From: Streptomyces sp. SID12488
GTDB taxonomy: Bacteria > Actinomycetota > Actinomycetes > Streptomycetales > Streptomycetaceae
Reading direction: 5' to 3'
Assembly (NCBI RefSeq): GCF_010548275.1
Contig: NZ_JAAGLT010000025.1
Location: 1 to 64,000, forward strand
Length of the DNA stretch: 64,000 nucleotides
Shown here: positions 56,871-64,000 of the stretch, piece by piece
Position numbering within the stretch: position 1 is the stretch's first letter
How the letters are laid out: every line of letters begins with the position of its first letter
Notes under the pieces: generated by a model
Seen by the model: only the letters and a program-made list of their open reading frames with translations
What the model was told of the DNA's origin: nothing
The model's database searches: none
Made by a program: the position numbers and the translations under genes

Positions 56871-59786
56871 CTATTCGAGTAGCTCCGCGTACGAACCCAT
56901 GGCGAGGGCTATGTCCGCCTGGGCCCAGAACCGGTGGTAGGTGAACGAGGGTGCGGCGCCTCCGGCCAAGTACCCCTCGATCTTCGACCAGTTGGGGTCG
57001 TTCTTGTAGAAGGAGCGGAGCGAGATGAAGGTCGACGACGAGTTGACCGTGTCGCCGTTCGGCATCTTCCCCGTCCAGCCCGACGGCACGTAGACACCGT
57101 CGTCGAAACGGTTGTAGTCCGTGCGGGTCTCCGGGACGGCGATGCCCAGGGTGTCCTGGTAGTTGGACCACATGCCGTCCAGCAGCGCCTTCGCCGTCGT
57201 CGCCGCCTCGGTGTCACCGGAGCGGTCGGCGTAGTACGTCAGCGTCTTGGCGTACGCCGCCGCCACGCCCACGTCGTTGGTGTAGTCGGCGACGGTGACG
57301 TGAAGTCCCGCGTTGGCGCCAGGAGTTGTGGCGTTCCAGGTGTCCGGGGAGCCCGACCACTGGAGCGTCGACGGGATGCGGTAGGTCCCGTCGGGGTTGA
57401 TGGTCGTCTTGGACAGGGCCCAGTCGACCCACTTGTCCAGGACGGTCTTCGCCGCCGCGTTGCCCGTCTGCTGGTAGTACTCGGCGACCCGCTCCATGGA
57501 CCATGCCTGGAAGCCGAACCACTGGTTGGACGGCGGGTCGTGGTACACCGGCTTCTCGTCGTAGTACATGCCGTAGAAGGTCGGTGTACCGGTCGGCGGG
57601 GTCGCGTAGCGGCCGGCCCAGCTGTTGGTCGCGCCGCCGGCGATGGCACCCTCGTTGGACTGGAGCCAGCGGTAGAACTCGACCTGCCGCTGCAGCGACT
57701 TCGTCCAGTCCGCCTGCCCTGTCGCCGACTTGGGCTTCAGGTCGGCGTACGAGCTGAGCGCGTAGGCGGCCAGGGGGTTCTGGTAGCCGCCGTGCGTGTG
57801 GCTGGAGCCGATGCGCCAGGCCCAGCCGGCCGAGGTGTCGGTGGCGCCACCCCAGGCGTAGTACCAGGACAGCAGGTAGAAGGACGCGTCCTTGCCGGTA
57901 CCGGCGGGGCAGGCCGTCGGGCCGACACAGTTCCCGACCTTCTTGAAGTACTTGTCGTACATGGAGTAGCGCAGATAGTCGCCCATCTTCGCCGCCTTGC
58001 CGACGGTGGCCGAGACGTCGCTGCCCTTGCCCTGCTGCTTGGCCCAGACGTCCGCCCAGTACGCGGCCTGCACGGCGCGCGCGTCGGCGTCCGGGGCGTT
58101 GGTGAACTTCCACTGCTTGGCGTACGACGCGTCGCCGGTGAACAGGTCCAGGTACCCGTTCGTGCCGCCGTACTTGAAGGCGTCGCAGGTCGGCTGCGGC
58201 ACCGTCTCCCACACCGACTCCTGCGGTCCGCGCTGGAAGGTGTTGATGTAGGAGGGGCCGGTGTCCGTCGGGCCCGCCTCGCACTTGCCGGGCGAGTTGC
58301 CGTAGCCGTACACGTTGTCGACGTCCTGGATCCAGTGCATGCCGTAGATGTCGTCTGTGCCGTACGCGCTCTTCAGCTCGGCAGCGATCGGGTCGGTGCC
58401 GACCGAGACGCCGGAGTTGAGCGCGGCCGGGTACTGGCTCGGCAGGTCCTGCTCGGGGGCGTACGTCGCCGGTTTCGACGCGTTGTAGAAGGAGTTGGTG
58501 GGCTGGTCGGCGTGGGTGGGGATCATGTACTGCTCCATGATCGACCAGGCCCCGTTGAACTTGGTCCAGTCGCCCGTCACCTTGCCGTACATGGCCTGGA
58601 GCCACAGGAGGTAGCTGTACGCCTCCGACGTGGTCTCGTGGCCGTGGTCCGGAGCCTCGACGATCAGTGTCTCCACCGAGTGGTAGGGGATGCCCTCGGG
58701 GGAGAAGTAGCCGTTGGCCGGGTTGGTGATCTTGCCGTAGAGGTCCAGGAAGCGGGCGTCGTACACCTTCGAGGCCGCCAGCTCGGTGACGGTGACCGTC
58801 GCCTTGGCGTGGCCGGTGGCCGTCGAGTCGAAGGCCGCCGATCCGGTGCCCGTCGCGTTGGCGGTGATCGTCACCTTCTGGGCGGTGTTCCAGTTCGACG
58901 GCGTGAAGGTGAGCGAGGCGCCGCCCGTCACCGACAGTCCCGTGTTGCCGCTCGCGCGAGCCGTCGCCACGGTCACGTTCGCGCTCGGCTGCGTCGACAG
59001 CTTCACGTCGTACGTGCCCGTCTTGCCCTGCTGGACGCCGAGTTGGGTCGGCACGGCGACCACGGCGGGACCCGAGGCGACCGTGATGCCGACCGGCGTG
59101 GACGGCGCCGAGGCGCCCAGGCTGTCGTACGCCTTCGCCAGCAGTGAGTGACTTCCCACGGCCAGTCCGGTGGCCGAGTACGTGTACGGCGCGGTCGTGT
59201 CCGTGCCGAGCAGCGTGGTGTCGTCGTAGAACTCGATCTTCGTGATCGTCGCGTTGTCCGCCGCCGCTGCCGTGGCGGCCATCGGCACCGCGGTGCCCTG
59301 CGAGTAGACCGCGCCCGCGACCGGGCTGGTCAGCACCGTGACCGGCGGCTGGTGGGCCCCGGCGCAGGTCGTCCCGTTGATCGCGAACGAGGTCGGCGCC
59401 GCGTTGGCGCCGCTGTACGTGAACTGCCCGCCGGTGCTGACGGCGGCTCCGGCGGCGATCGTCGCGTTGTACGTCGCGTTCTGCACGGTGACCGTCTGGC
59501 CGGACTGGGACCAGGTGCCGTTCCAGCCGTTGCTGAGCTTCTGGTTGCCCGCGTAGGCGTACGTCAGGGTCCAGCCGTTGATGACGTCCGTACCGCGGTT
59601 GGTGATCGTCAGATCCGCGGTGAAGCCGGACCCCCAGTCGTTCGTCTTGTAGTCGACGCTGCACTGAACTGCCGCCGCCTGTGCGGGAGTTGTGCTCGTC
59701 GCGAGCATGGTCAAGGGGAGGGCGAGGGCCGCCACGGCAGCGGTCCAGAACCGCCGCGCGCTGCGGCGTCCGTGTCGGGGGTGCAT
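56871..59786 (-). CDS. GH48 cellobiohydrolase with N-terminal CBM2 and Big/FN3-like modules
   Basis: A 971-residue secreted exocellulase from ATG 59786 (CTAGGAGGAACCAGC upstream). The signal peptide ends after TTPAQAAA (about 38). The CBM2 spans about 40-140 (CSVDYKTNDWGSGFTADLTITNRG ... NGWTLTYAYAGNQKLSNGW). A Big-type module (PPVTVLTSPVAGAVYSQG ... ITKIEFYDDTTLLGTDTTAPYTY) and an X2-like module (VPTQLGVQQGKTGTYDVKL) follow. From about 350 on is the GH48 catalytic domain: YDARFLDLYGKITNPANGYFS, HSVETLIVEAPDHGHETTSEAYSYLLWLQAMYG with the general acid Glu, and IYGMHWIQDVDNVYGYG. It attacks cellulose from the reducing end and is the key processive enzyme of the locus. Confidence 0.95.
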   Translation of the reverse strand: MHPRHGRRSARRFWTAAVAALALPLTMLATSTTPAQAAAVQCSVDYKTNDWGSGFTADLTITNRGTDVINGWTLTYAYAGNQKLSNGWNGTWSQSGQTVTVQNATYNATIAAGAAVSTGGQFTYSGANAAPTSFAINGTTCAGAHQPPVTVLTSPVAGAVYSQGTAVPMAATAAAADNATITKIEFYDDTTLLGTDTTAPYTYSATGLAVGSHSLLAKAYDSLGASAPSTPVGITVASGPAVVAVPTQLGVQQGKTGTYDVKLSTQPSANVTVATARASGNTGLSVTGGASLTFTPSNWNTAQKVTITANATGTGSAAFDSTATGHAKATVTVTELAASKVYDARFLDLYGKITNPANGYFSPEGIPYHSVETLIVEAPDHGHETTSEAYSYLLWLQAMYGKVTGDWTKFNGAWSIMEQYMIPTHADQPTNSFYNASKPATYAPEQDLPSQYPAALNSGVSVGTDPIAAELKSAYGTDDIYGMHWIQDVDNVYGYGNSPGKCEAGPTDTGPSYINTFQRGPQESVWETVPQPTCDAFKYGGTNGYLDLFTGDASYAKQWKFTNAPDADARAVQAAYWADVWAKQQGKGSDVSATVGKAAKMGDYLRYSMYDKYFKKVGNCVGPTACPAGTGKDASFYLLSWYYAWGGATDTSAGWAWRIGSSHTHGGYQNPLAAYALSSYADLKPKSATGQADWTKSLQRQVEFYRWLQSNEGAIAGGATNSWAGRYATPPTGTPTFYGMYYDEKPVYHDPPSNQWFGFQAWSMERVAEYYQQTGNAAAKTVLDKWVDWALSKTTINPDGTYRIPSTLQWSGSPDTWNATTPGANAGLHVTVADYTNDVGVAAAYAKTLTYYADRSGDTEAATTAKALLDGMWSNYQDTLGIAVPETRTDYNRFDDGVYVPSGWTGKMPNGDTVNSSSTFISLRSFYKNDPNWSKIEGYLAGGAAPSFTYHRFWAQADIALAMGSYAELLE

Positions 59787-59858
59787 GGTGCTGGTTCCTC
59801 CTAGCGGGCTCGGAGGTGCTCGTGGAGATGTGGGGAGGAGCAACAAGCCTTGAACCAG

Positions 59859-59872
59859 TGGGAGCGCTCCCA
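59859..59872. promoter_or_regulatory. CebR operator, perfect
   Basis: TGGGAGCGCTCCCA is the exact 14-bp consensus of CebR, the LacI-type cellobiose/cellotriose-responsive repressor of Streptomyces. It lies 73 bases upstream of the GH48 start, in the promoter region shared with GH5. Confidence 0.93.
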
Positions 59873-60001
59873 TATTGAAGACAGGCGTGTCAAGGGTCAA
59901 GGTGTTTGAAGACTCGAATTGATTCGACGACGACATCTGATGGAAACACGACACCCCCTCTGTCCTTTGCCGTCACTTGGCGCTAACTTCGTTGACACCA
60001 G

Positions 60002-60015
60002 TGGGAGCGGTTCCA
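60002..60015. promoter_or_regulatory. CebR-like operator, two mismatches, upstream of GH5
   Basis: TGGGAGCGGTTCCA matches the CebR consensus at 12 of 14 positions. It is 49 bases upstream of the GH5 start and overlaps the spacer of a possible promoter with -35 TTGACA at 59992-59997. Confidence 0.75.
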
Positions 60016-60063
60016 TCAGTCGACGCGTCCGAACCGACGCGCCCGATCTGCAAGGAGTCGCTC

Positions 60064-61554
60064 ATGCGACACCCCCCGCGTTCAGGTCTTTTAGCCGTGC
60101 TCGGCGCTGCCGTCGCCCTTGTGGGCACCGCGGTCGCACCGGTCCTCACGGCGTCGGGAGCCACCCCCGCGTGCACGGTGGAGTACTCGGTCACCAGTTC
60201 GTGGGACGCCGGCTTCCAGAGCTCCGTCAGGATCACCAACAACCAGGCGGCGCTCAGCAGTTGGAGTCTCGGCTTCGACTTCGGCGCAGGTCAGAAGCTC
60301 ACCCAGGGCTGGAACGCCAAGTGGTCCCAGGCCGGCACCACCGTCACCGCGGCCAACGAGAGCTACAACGGCTCGCTGGGCACGGGCGCGAGCGTCAGCG
60401 CGGGGTTCATCGCCTCACGGTCCGGGAGCAATCCCGTACCGGCGTCGTTCAAGCTCAACGGGACGACGTGCAACGTGGATTCAGGTTCGACGCCGACCCC
60501 GACACCGACTCCATCACCCACGGTGCCGCCGGCCCCCGAGGCCGGGGCACCCGCCCTGCGCGTGTCCGGCAACAAGCTCGTCGACTCCGGCGGCGCCACC
60601 CGGCGGCTGCTCGGCGTCAACCGCTCCGGCGGCGAGTTCGCGTGCGTCCAGGGCAACGGCATCTGGGACGGACCGGTCGACGACGCCTCGGTCAAGGCGA
60701 TCGCCGACTGGAAGGTCAACACCGTACGCATCCCGCTGAACGAGGAGTGCTGGCTCGGCCTGTCCAACATCAAACCCGAGTACGCGGGCGCCAACTACAT
60801 CGCCGCCGTCAAGGACCTGGTGGCGAAGGTGAAGGCGCACGGCATGACACCGATGGTCGAACTGCACTGGTCCTGGGGCCTGTACACGGGCAACTCGGCC
60901 GGCTGCTCCGACGTGCACGCCGGCTGCCAGAAGCCGATGCCCGACATGCAGTACTCGCCCGCCTTCTGGACCTCGGTCGCCAACACCTTCAAGGGTGACC
61001 AGGCAGTCGTGTTCGACCTGTTCAACGAGCCCTACCCGGACCGCGCCACCTCCACGGCGGCCCAGGCCTGGACCTGCTGGCGGGACGGGGGCACCTGCCC
61101 CGGCATCGGCTACGAGGTCGCCGGGATGCAGGATCTGATCGACGCGGTCCGGGCCACCGGCGCCAAGAACGTGATCCTGGCCGGCGGGCTCGCGTACTCG
61201 AACGACCTCACGCAGTGGCTGACATACAAGCCGACCGATCCGGCGGGCAATCTCGCCGCCGCCTGGCACATCTACAACTTCAACTCGTGTGCCGGCGAGA
61301 GCTGTTGGAACTCGACTCTCGCGCCGGTCGCCGCCCAGGTGCCGCTGGTGGCGGGCGAGATCGGCGAGAACACCTGCGCGCACTCCTTCGTCGACCGGGT
61401 CATGAAGTGGTTCGACGACCGCTCCCTGTCCTACCTCGGCTGGACCTGGAACACCTGGAACTGCGCCACCGGCCCATCCCTGATCTCCGGTTACGACGGC
61501 ACACCCACGGCCTTCGGAATCGGTCTGCGCGACCACTTGCGGGCCATCGGTTAG
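60064..61554 (+). CDS. GH5 endoglucanase with N-terminal CBM2
   Basis: A 496-residue secreted endocellulase from ATG 60064 (CAAGGAGTCGCTC upstream). Signal peptide: RHPPRSGLLAVLGAAVALVGTAVAPVLTASGA. The CBM2 is at about 35-138 (CTVEYSVTSSWDAGFQSSVRITNNQ ... SSWSLGFDFGAGQKLTQGW), with a short TPTPTPTPSPT linker. The GH5 barrel begins at APALRVSGNKLVDSGG, with GVNRSGGEFACVQG, MVELHWSWGLY, the acid/base Glu in FDLFNEPYPD, and the nucleophile Glu in VAGEIGENTCAH. It makes internal cuts in cellulose. GH6 follows after 67 bases with no terminator, so they are likely co-transcribed under the CebR-like site. Confidence 0.95.
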   Translation: MRHPPRSGLLAVLGAAVALVGTAVAPVLTASGATPACTVEYSVTSSWDAGFQSSVRITNNQAALSSWSLGFDFGAGQKLTQGWNAKWSQAGTTVTAANESYNGSLGTGASVSAGFIASRSGSNPVPASFKLNGTTCNVDSGSTPTPTPTPSPTVPPAPEAGAPALRVSGNKLVDSGGATRRLLGVNRSGGEFACVQGNGIWDGPVDDASVKAIADWKVNTVRIPLNEECWLGLSNIKPEYAGANYIAAVKDLVAKVKAHGMTPMVELHWSWGLYTGNSAGCSDVHAGCQKPMPDMQYSPAFWTSVANTFKGDQAVVFDLFNEPYPDRATSTAAQAWTCWRDGGTCPGIGYEVAGMQDLIDAVRATGAKNVILAGGLAYSNDLTQWLTYKPTDPAGNLAAAWHIYNFNSCAGESCWNSTLAPVAAQVPLVAGEIGENTCAHSFVDRVMKWFDDRSLSYLGWTWNTWNCATGPSLISGYDGTPTAFGIGLRDHLRAIG

Positions 61555-61621
61555 CGCACCAACTCCCCATCACAGCAAGGCGCTTCTCACCCCACAGGAA
61601 AACGAGAGGACATCCGCACTC

Positions 61622-63343
61622 ATGAGCCGTACCAGAACAGCGATCCTCGCCTCCATGGCGCTGGTCGCCGGCGCGACCGGCGCCGCGGCAGCGGTCACGC
61701 AGGCCGACCTAGGCATCGCCGCGATCCCCTGCACCGTCGACTACAAGGTGCAGAACCAGTGGTCCACCGGCTTCACCGCCGCCGTGACGGTCACCAACAA
61801 CAGTGCTGCCAAGTCGAGTTGGGCCGTGAAGTGGTCCTACGCCGGTAACCAGCAGGTCACCAGCGGCTGGAACGCGAAGTTCAGCCAGAGCGGCACCGCC
61901 GTGACCGTCGCCAACGAGAGCTACAACGGGACGATCGCCACCGGTGGTTCGGTGAGCTTCGGCTTCAACGGCAGCTACAGCGGGACGAACGCCCTTCCGG
62001 CCACCTTCACCCTCGACGGCGTCACCTGCAACGTCGACGGCGGGGGCGGTCCCACGGACCCGGGTCCGACGAACCCGGGCCCGGGCACCGGCACGAAGGT
62101 CGACAACCCGTACGCCGGCGCCAAGGTGTACGTGAACCCTGAGTGGTCGGCGAAGGCCGCCGCCGAGACGGGCGGCAGCAGGATCTCCAACCAGCCCACC
62201 GGCGTCTGGCTGGACCGGATCGCGGCCATCAACGGAGCAGGCGGCAAGATGGGTCTGCGCGCCCATCTCGACGCGGCCCTCCAGCAGAAGGGCACCGGCG
62301 AAATGGTCGTCCAGCTGGTCGTCTACGACCTGCCCGGACGTGACTGCGCGGCCCTCGCCTCCAACGGCGAACTCGGCCCGACGGAGATCGACAAGTACAA
62401 GACCCAGTTCATCGACCCGATCGCGGCGATCCTCGCGGACACCAAGTACGCGGGCCTGCGCATCGTCACGACCGTCGAGATCGACTCGCTGCCCAACCTC
62501 GTCACCAACGCCGGCAGCCGGCCCACGGCCACGCCCGCGTGCAATGTGATGAAGGCGAACGGCAACTACATCAAGGGTGTCGGCTACGCGCTCAACAAGC
62601 TCGGTGACGTGCCGAACGTCTACAACTACATCGACGCCGCCCACCACGGCTGGCTCGGCTGGGACGACAACTTCGGCCCCGCCGCCGACCTGTTCAAGCA
62701 GGCGGCGACCGCCGAGGGTGCGACGGTCAACGACGTGCACGGGTTCATCAGCAACACGGCGAACTACAGCGCCCTGAAGGAGACCAACTTCACCATCAAC
62801 GACACCGTGGCCGGCAAGTCGGTCCGCGAGTCGAAGTGGGTGGACTGGAACCGGTACACCGACGAGCTGTCCTTCGCGCAGGCCTTCCGCAACCAGCTGG
62901 TCACGGCCGGCTTCCCGTCGGGCATCGGCATGCTGATCGACACGTCCAGGAACGGCTGGGGCGGCGCCGCACGGCCCACCGGACCCGGTGCCACGACCAG
63001 CGTCGACACCTACGTCGAAGGCGGACGCATCGACCGACGCATCCACGTCGGCAACTGGTGCAACCAGTCCGGCGCGGGTCTGGGCGAGCGCCCGAAGGCC
63101 GCTCCGGCGACCGGGATCGACGCCTACGTGTGGATGAAGCCCCCGGGTGAGTCCGACGGCGCCAGCTCGGCGATCCCGAACGACGAGGGCAAGGGCTTCG
63201 ACCGGATGTGCGACCCGACGTACACGGGTAACCCGCTGAACAACAACAACATGTCGGGCGCGCTCGGGAACTCGCCGCTCGCCGGGCACTGGTTCTCGGC
63301 GCAGTTCCAGCAGCTGATGGCCAACGCCTACCCGGCGCTCTAA
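61622..63343 (+). CDS. GH6 exoglucanase (cellobiohydrolase) with N-terminal CBM2
   Basis: A 573-residue secreted protein from ATG 61622. Signal peptide: TRTAILASMALVAGATGAAAA. The CBM2 is at about 33-140 (CTVDYKVQNQWSTGFTAAVTVTNNS). A linker of Gly/Pro/Asp (PTDPGPTNPGPGTGT) leads to the GH6 catalytic domain: NPYAGAKVYVNPEWSAKA, VVYDLPGRDCAALASNGEL with the catalytic Asp, ETGG and TTVEIDSLPNLV, NVYNYIDAAHHGWLGWDDNFG, and WVKPPGESDG-like WMKPPGESDGASS. Length and the loops typical of bacterial CBH (long inserts) suggest a non-reducing-end cellobiohydrolase, acting in synergy with GH48. Confidence 0.95.
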   Translation: MSRTRTAILASMALVAGATGAAAAVTQADLGIAAIPCTVDYKVQNQWSTGFTAAVTVTNNSAAKSSWAVKWSYAGNQQVTSGWNAKFSQSGTAVTVANESYNGTIATGGSVSFGFNGSYSGTNALPATFTLDGVTCNVDGGGGPTDPGPTNPGPGTGTKVDNPYAGAKVYVNPEWSAKAAAETGGSRISNQPTGVWLDRIAAINGAGGKMGLRAHLDAALQQKGTGEMVVQLVVYDLPGRDCAALASNGELGPTEIDKYKTQFIDPIAAILADTKYAGLRIVTTVEIDSLPNLVTNAGSRPTATPACNVMKANGNYIKGVGYALNKLGDVPNVYNYIDAAHHGWLGWDDNFGPAADLFKQAATAEGATVNDVHGFISNTANYSALKETNFTINDTVAGKSVRESKWVDWNRYTDELSFAQAFRNQLVTAGFPSGIGMLIDTSRNGWGGAARPTGPGATTSVDTYVEGGRIDRRIHVGNWCNQSGAGLGERPKAAPATGIDAYVWMKPPGESDGASSAIPNDEGKGFDRMCDPTYTGNPLNNNNMSGALGNSPLAGHWFSAQFQQLMANAYPAL

Positions 63344-63392
63344 GCTCCGCCGGATCGGCGGTTCGCTTTCGGCCGCGGGCCCGGTGGGGGCC

Positions 63393-63430
63393 GGTCGCGC
63401 AGTTCCCCGCGTCCCTGTCGGGGGGCGCGG
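63393..63430. terminator. second copy of the GGTCGCGCAGTTCCCCGCG repeat; terminator between GH6 and PhyH-like genes
   Basis: GGTCGCGCAGTTCCCCGCG (63393-63411) is identical to 45661-45679. Here the following hairpin is imperfect (CCCGCGTCCC...GGGGGCGCGG). It lies between convergent genes. Confidence 0.65.
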
Positions 63431-63457
63431 TGCGCACCCCGACCCCACCGGGCCCGC

Positions 63458-64000
63458 TCAGGGGTCTCTTCTCAGGCCCAGGCGGATCGCGCGTTCCACC
63501 GGGGAGTAGTTCTCGTCCTCACGCTCCAACTCGTACGGCGCCGCCGGTTGCAGCGGTGGCTGGGCCATGAAGCGGGGTCGGGTGCCGTGGTGCGGTTGCG
63601 CGGCATGGACCAGGAAGGGGTGGCAGAGATACACGTCGCCGGGGCGGCCGGTGGCGTGCACGAGCGGGCGGTGTGCCGAGGCCGCCACCAGTTCGGGAGC
63701 TATCTCAAGCCCAGAAACACCCTCCTCACCGTACGGTTCCAGGAGTGCTGGTACGTCCAGATGCGAGCCCACCCGGATGCGTGTCGGGGCGTCCGTCTCG
63801 CCGACCTCGCTGAACAGGAACAGCATCAGCAGGGAGCGGTCCCGGGAGCGGAGGTTCGTGTACGGCCAGGTTGCGCCCTCGGGGGAGTAGCTCCCCTCGA
63901 TGTGCCAGCCCGCGTCGTCCGGTTCCTCCTCGTGCGGGAACCGCAGCGGAAAACTCCCCAGCGAATAGCGTGACGCCCAGCGGCCCTCGCCCACCAGCGC
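63458..64000 (-). CDS. phytanoyl-CoA dioxygenase (PhyH)-like protein, start outside the window
   Basis: At least 180 codons on the minus strand run off the window end at 64000; the N-terminus is missing. The visible part has the double-stranded beta-helix of Fe(II)/2-oxoglutarate oxygenases: RDRSLLMLFLFSEVGETDAPTRIRVGSHLDVPALL, then RPGDVYLCHPFLVHAAQPHHGTRPRFMAQPPL. The latter contains the distal His ligand (FLVHA) and the 2-oxoglutarate-binding Arg. The first His-x-Asp pair may be GWHIEGS near residue 30 of the fragment or lie at GSHLD. Substrate unknown. Confidence 0.75.
   Translation of the reverse strand, partial: ALVGEGRWASRYSLGSFPLRFPHEEEPDDAGWHIEGSYSPEGATWPYTNLRSRDRSLLMLFLFSEVGETDAPTRIRVGSHLDVPALLEPYGEEGVSGLEIAPELVAASAHRPLVHATGRPGDVYLCHPFLVHAAQPHHGTRPRFMAQPPLQPAAPYELEREDENYSPVERAIRLGLRRDP

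Noticed and set aside
56871..59147. Long plus-strand frame (737 codons) opposite GH48
   Set aside because: Antisense shadow; GH48, CBM2 and signal peptide are on the minus strand with a strong ribosome-binding site.
1..64000. tRNA, rRNA, CRISPR, prophage or biosynthetic gene cluster
   Set aside because: No cloverleaf-like CCA-type sequence, repeat-spacer array, structural phage gene set or PKS/NRPS domains were recognised in the sequence.

Overview
The window is chromosomal DNA from a Streptomyces or a very close relative. The GC content is high, with strong G/C at third codon positions. GTG starts are frequent, translational coupling through GTGA/ATGA overlaps is common, and there is at least one in-frame TTA codon. 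It also carries typical Streptomyces elements: a LAETG sortase substrate, a SpoIIE-type phosphatase, a SigB/F-like sigma factor, CebR boxes and extragenic repeats. I see no rRNA, tRNA, CRISPR array, complete insertion sequence or complete prophage. The species cannot be fixed from sequence alone.

Region 1 (1-4.7 kb): an ebo-type operon (UbiA-like protein, TIM-barrel epimerase, EboA, TatD-like EboB, EboE). It is broken inside eboE, and about 0.7 kb of scrambled sequence follows. On the other side of that scar lies the N-terminal stub of an Rv2578c-type radical SAM gene that still has an SOS (LexA) box. Region 2 (4.9-10.9 kb): an MFS exporter with three C-terminal carboxypeptidase-regulatory-like domains, a PAS-GAF-PP2C-HATPase phosphatase and a methyltransferase. 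Region 3 (11-17.3 kb): a sortase-anchored surface protein, then a coupled row of four peptidases (M55, M20, S9, S66) that suggests peptidoglycan or D-amino-acid peptide recycling. Region 4 (17.3-29.8 kb): small membrane protein, acetyltransferase, F420-type oxidoreductase, type-II NADH dehydrogenase plus transketolase, an isolated GvpF/L gene with a small partner (possibly the relict of a gas vesicle cluster), methyltransferase, PAP2 phosphatase, histidine phosphatase, ABC-F ATPase, DJ-1-like protein and HxlR regulator.

Region 5 (29.9-43.1 kb): thioesterase, decayed sequence with a dehydrogenase remnant, a stress-type sigma factor, a secreted protein, a lysine-free aminotransferase-like protein coupled to a metallo-beta-lactamase-fold enzyme, an MBL-DedA pair, a holin/phosphatase fusion, and a MoxR ATPase coupled to a VWA/metallopeptidase-like protein. 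Region 6 (43.1-52 kb): OsmC, an orphan DnaK, a DUF574 methyltransferase beside an XRE/DUF5753 regulator, other regulators, pterin dehydratase, a methyltransferase with a TTA codon, and a WYL/YafY regulator next to a perfect palindrome in a divergent promoter region.

Region 7 (52-63.3 kb) is a plant-cell-wall degradation locus. It encodes a PL11 rhamnogalacturonan lyase, a GH74 xyloglucanase, a GH48 cellobiohydrolase, a GH5 endoglucanase and a GH6 exoglucanase. All the glycoside hydrolases carry CBM2 modules. One perfect and one degenerate CebR box lie between the divergent GH48 and GH5 genes, so the cellulases are likely induced together by cello-oligosaccharides. The window ends in a phytanoyl-CoA dioxygenase-like gene.
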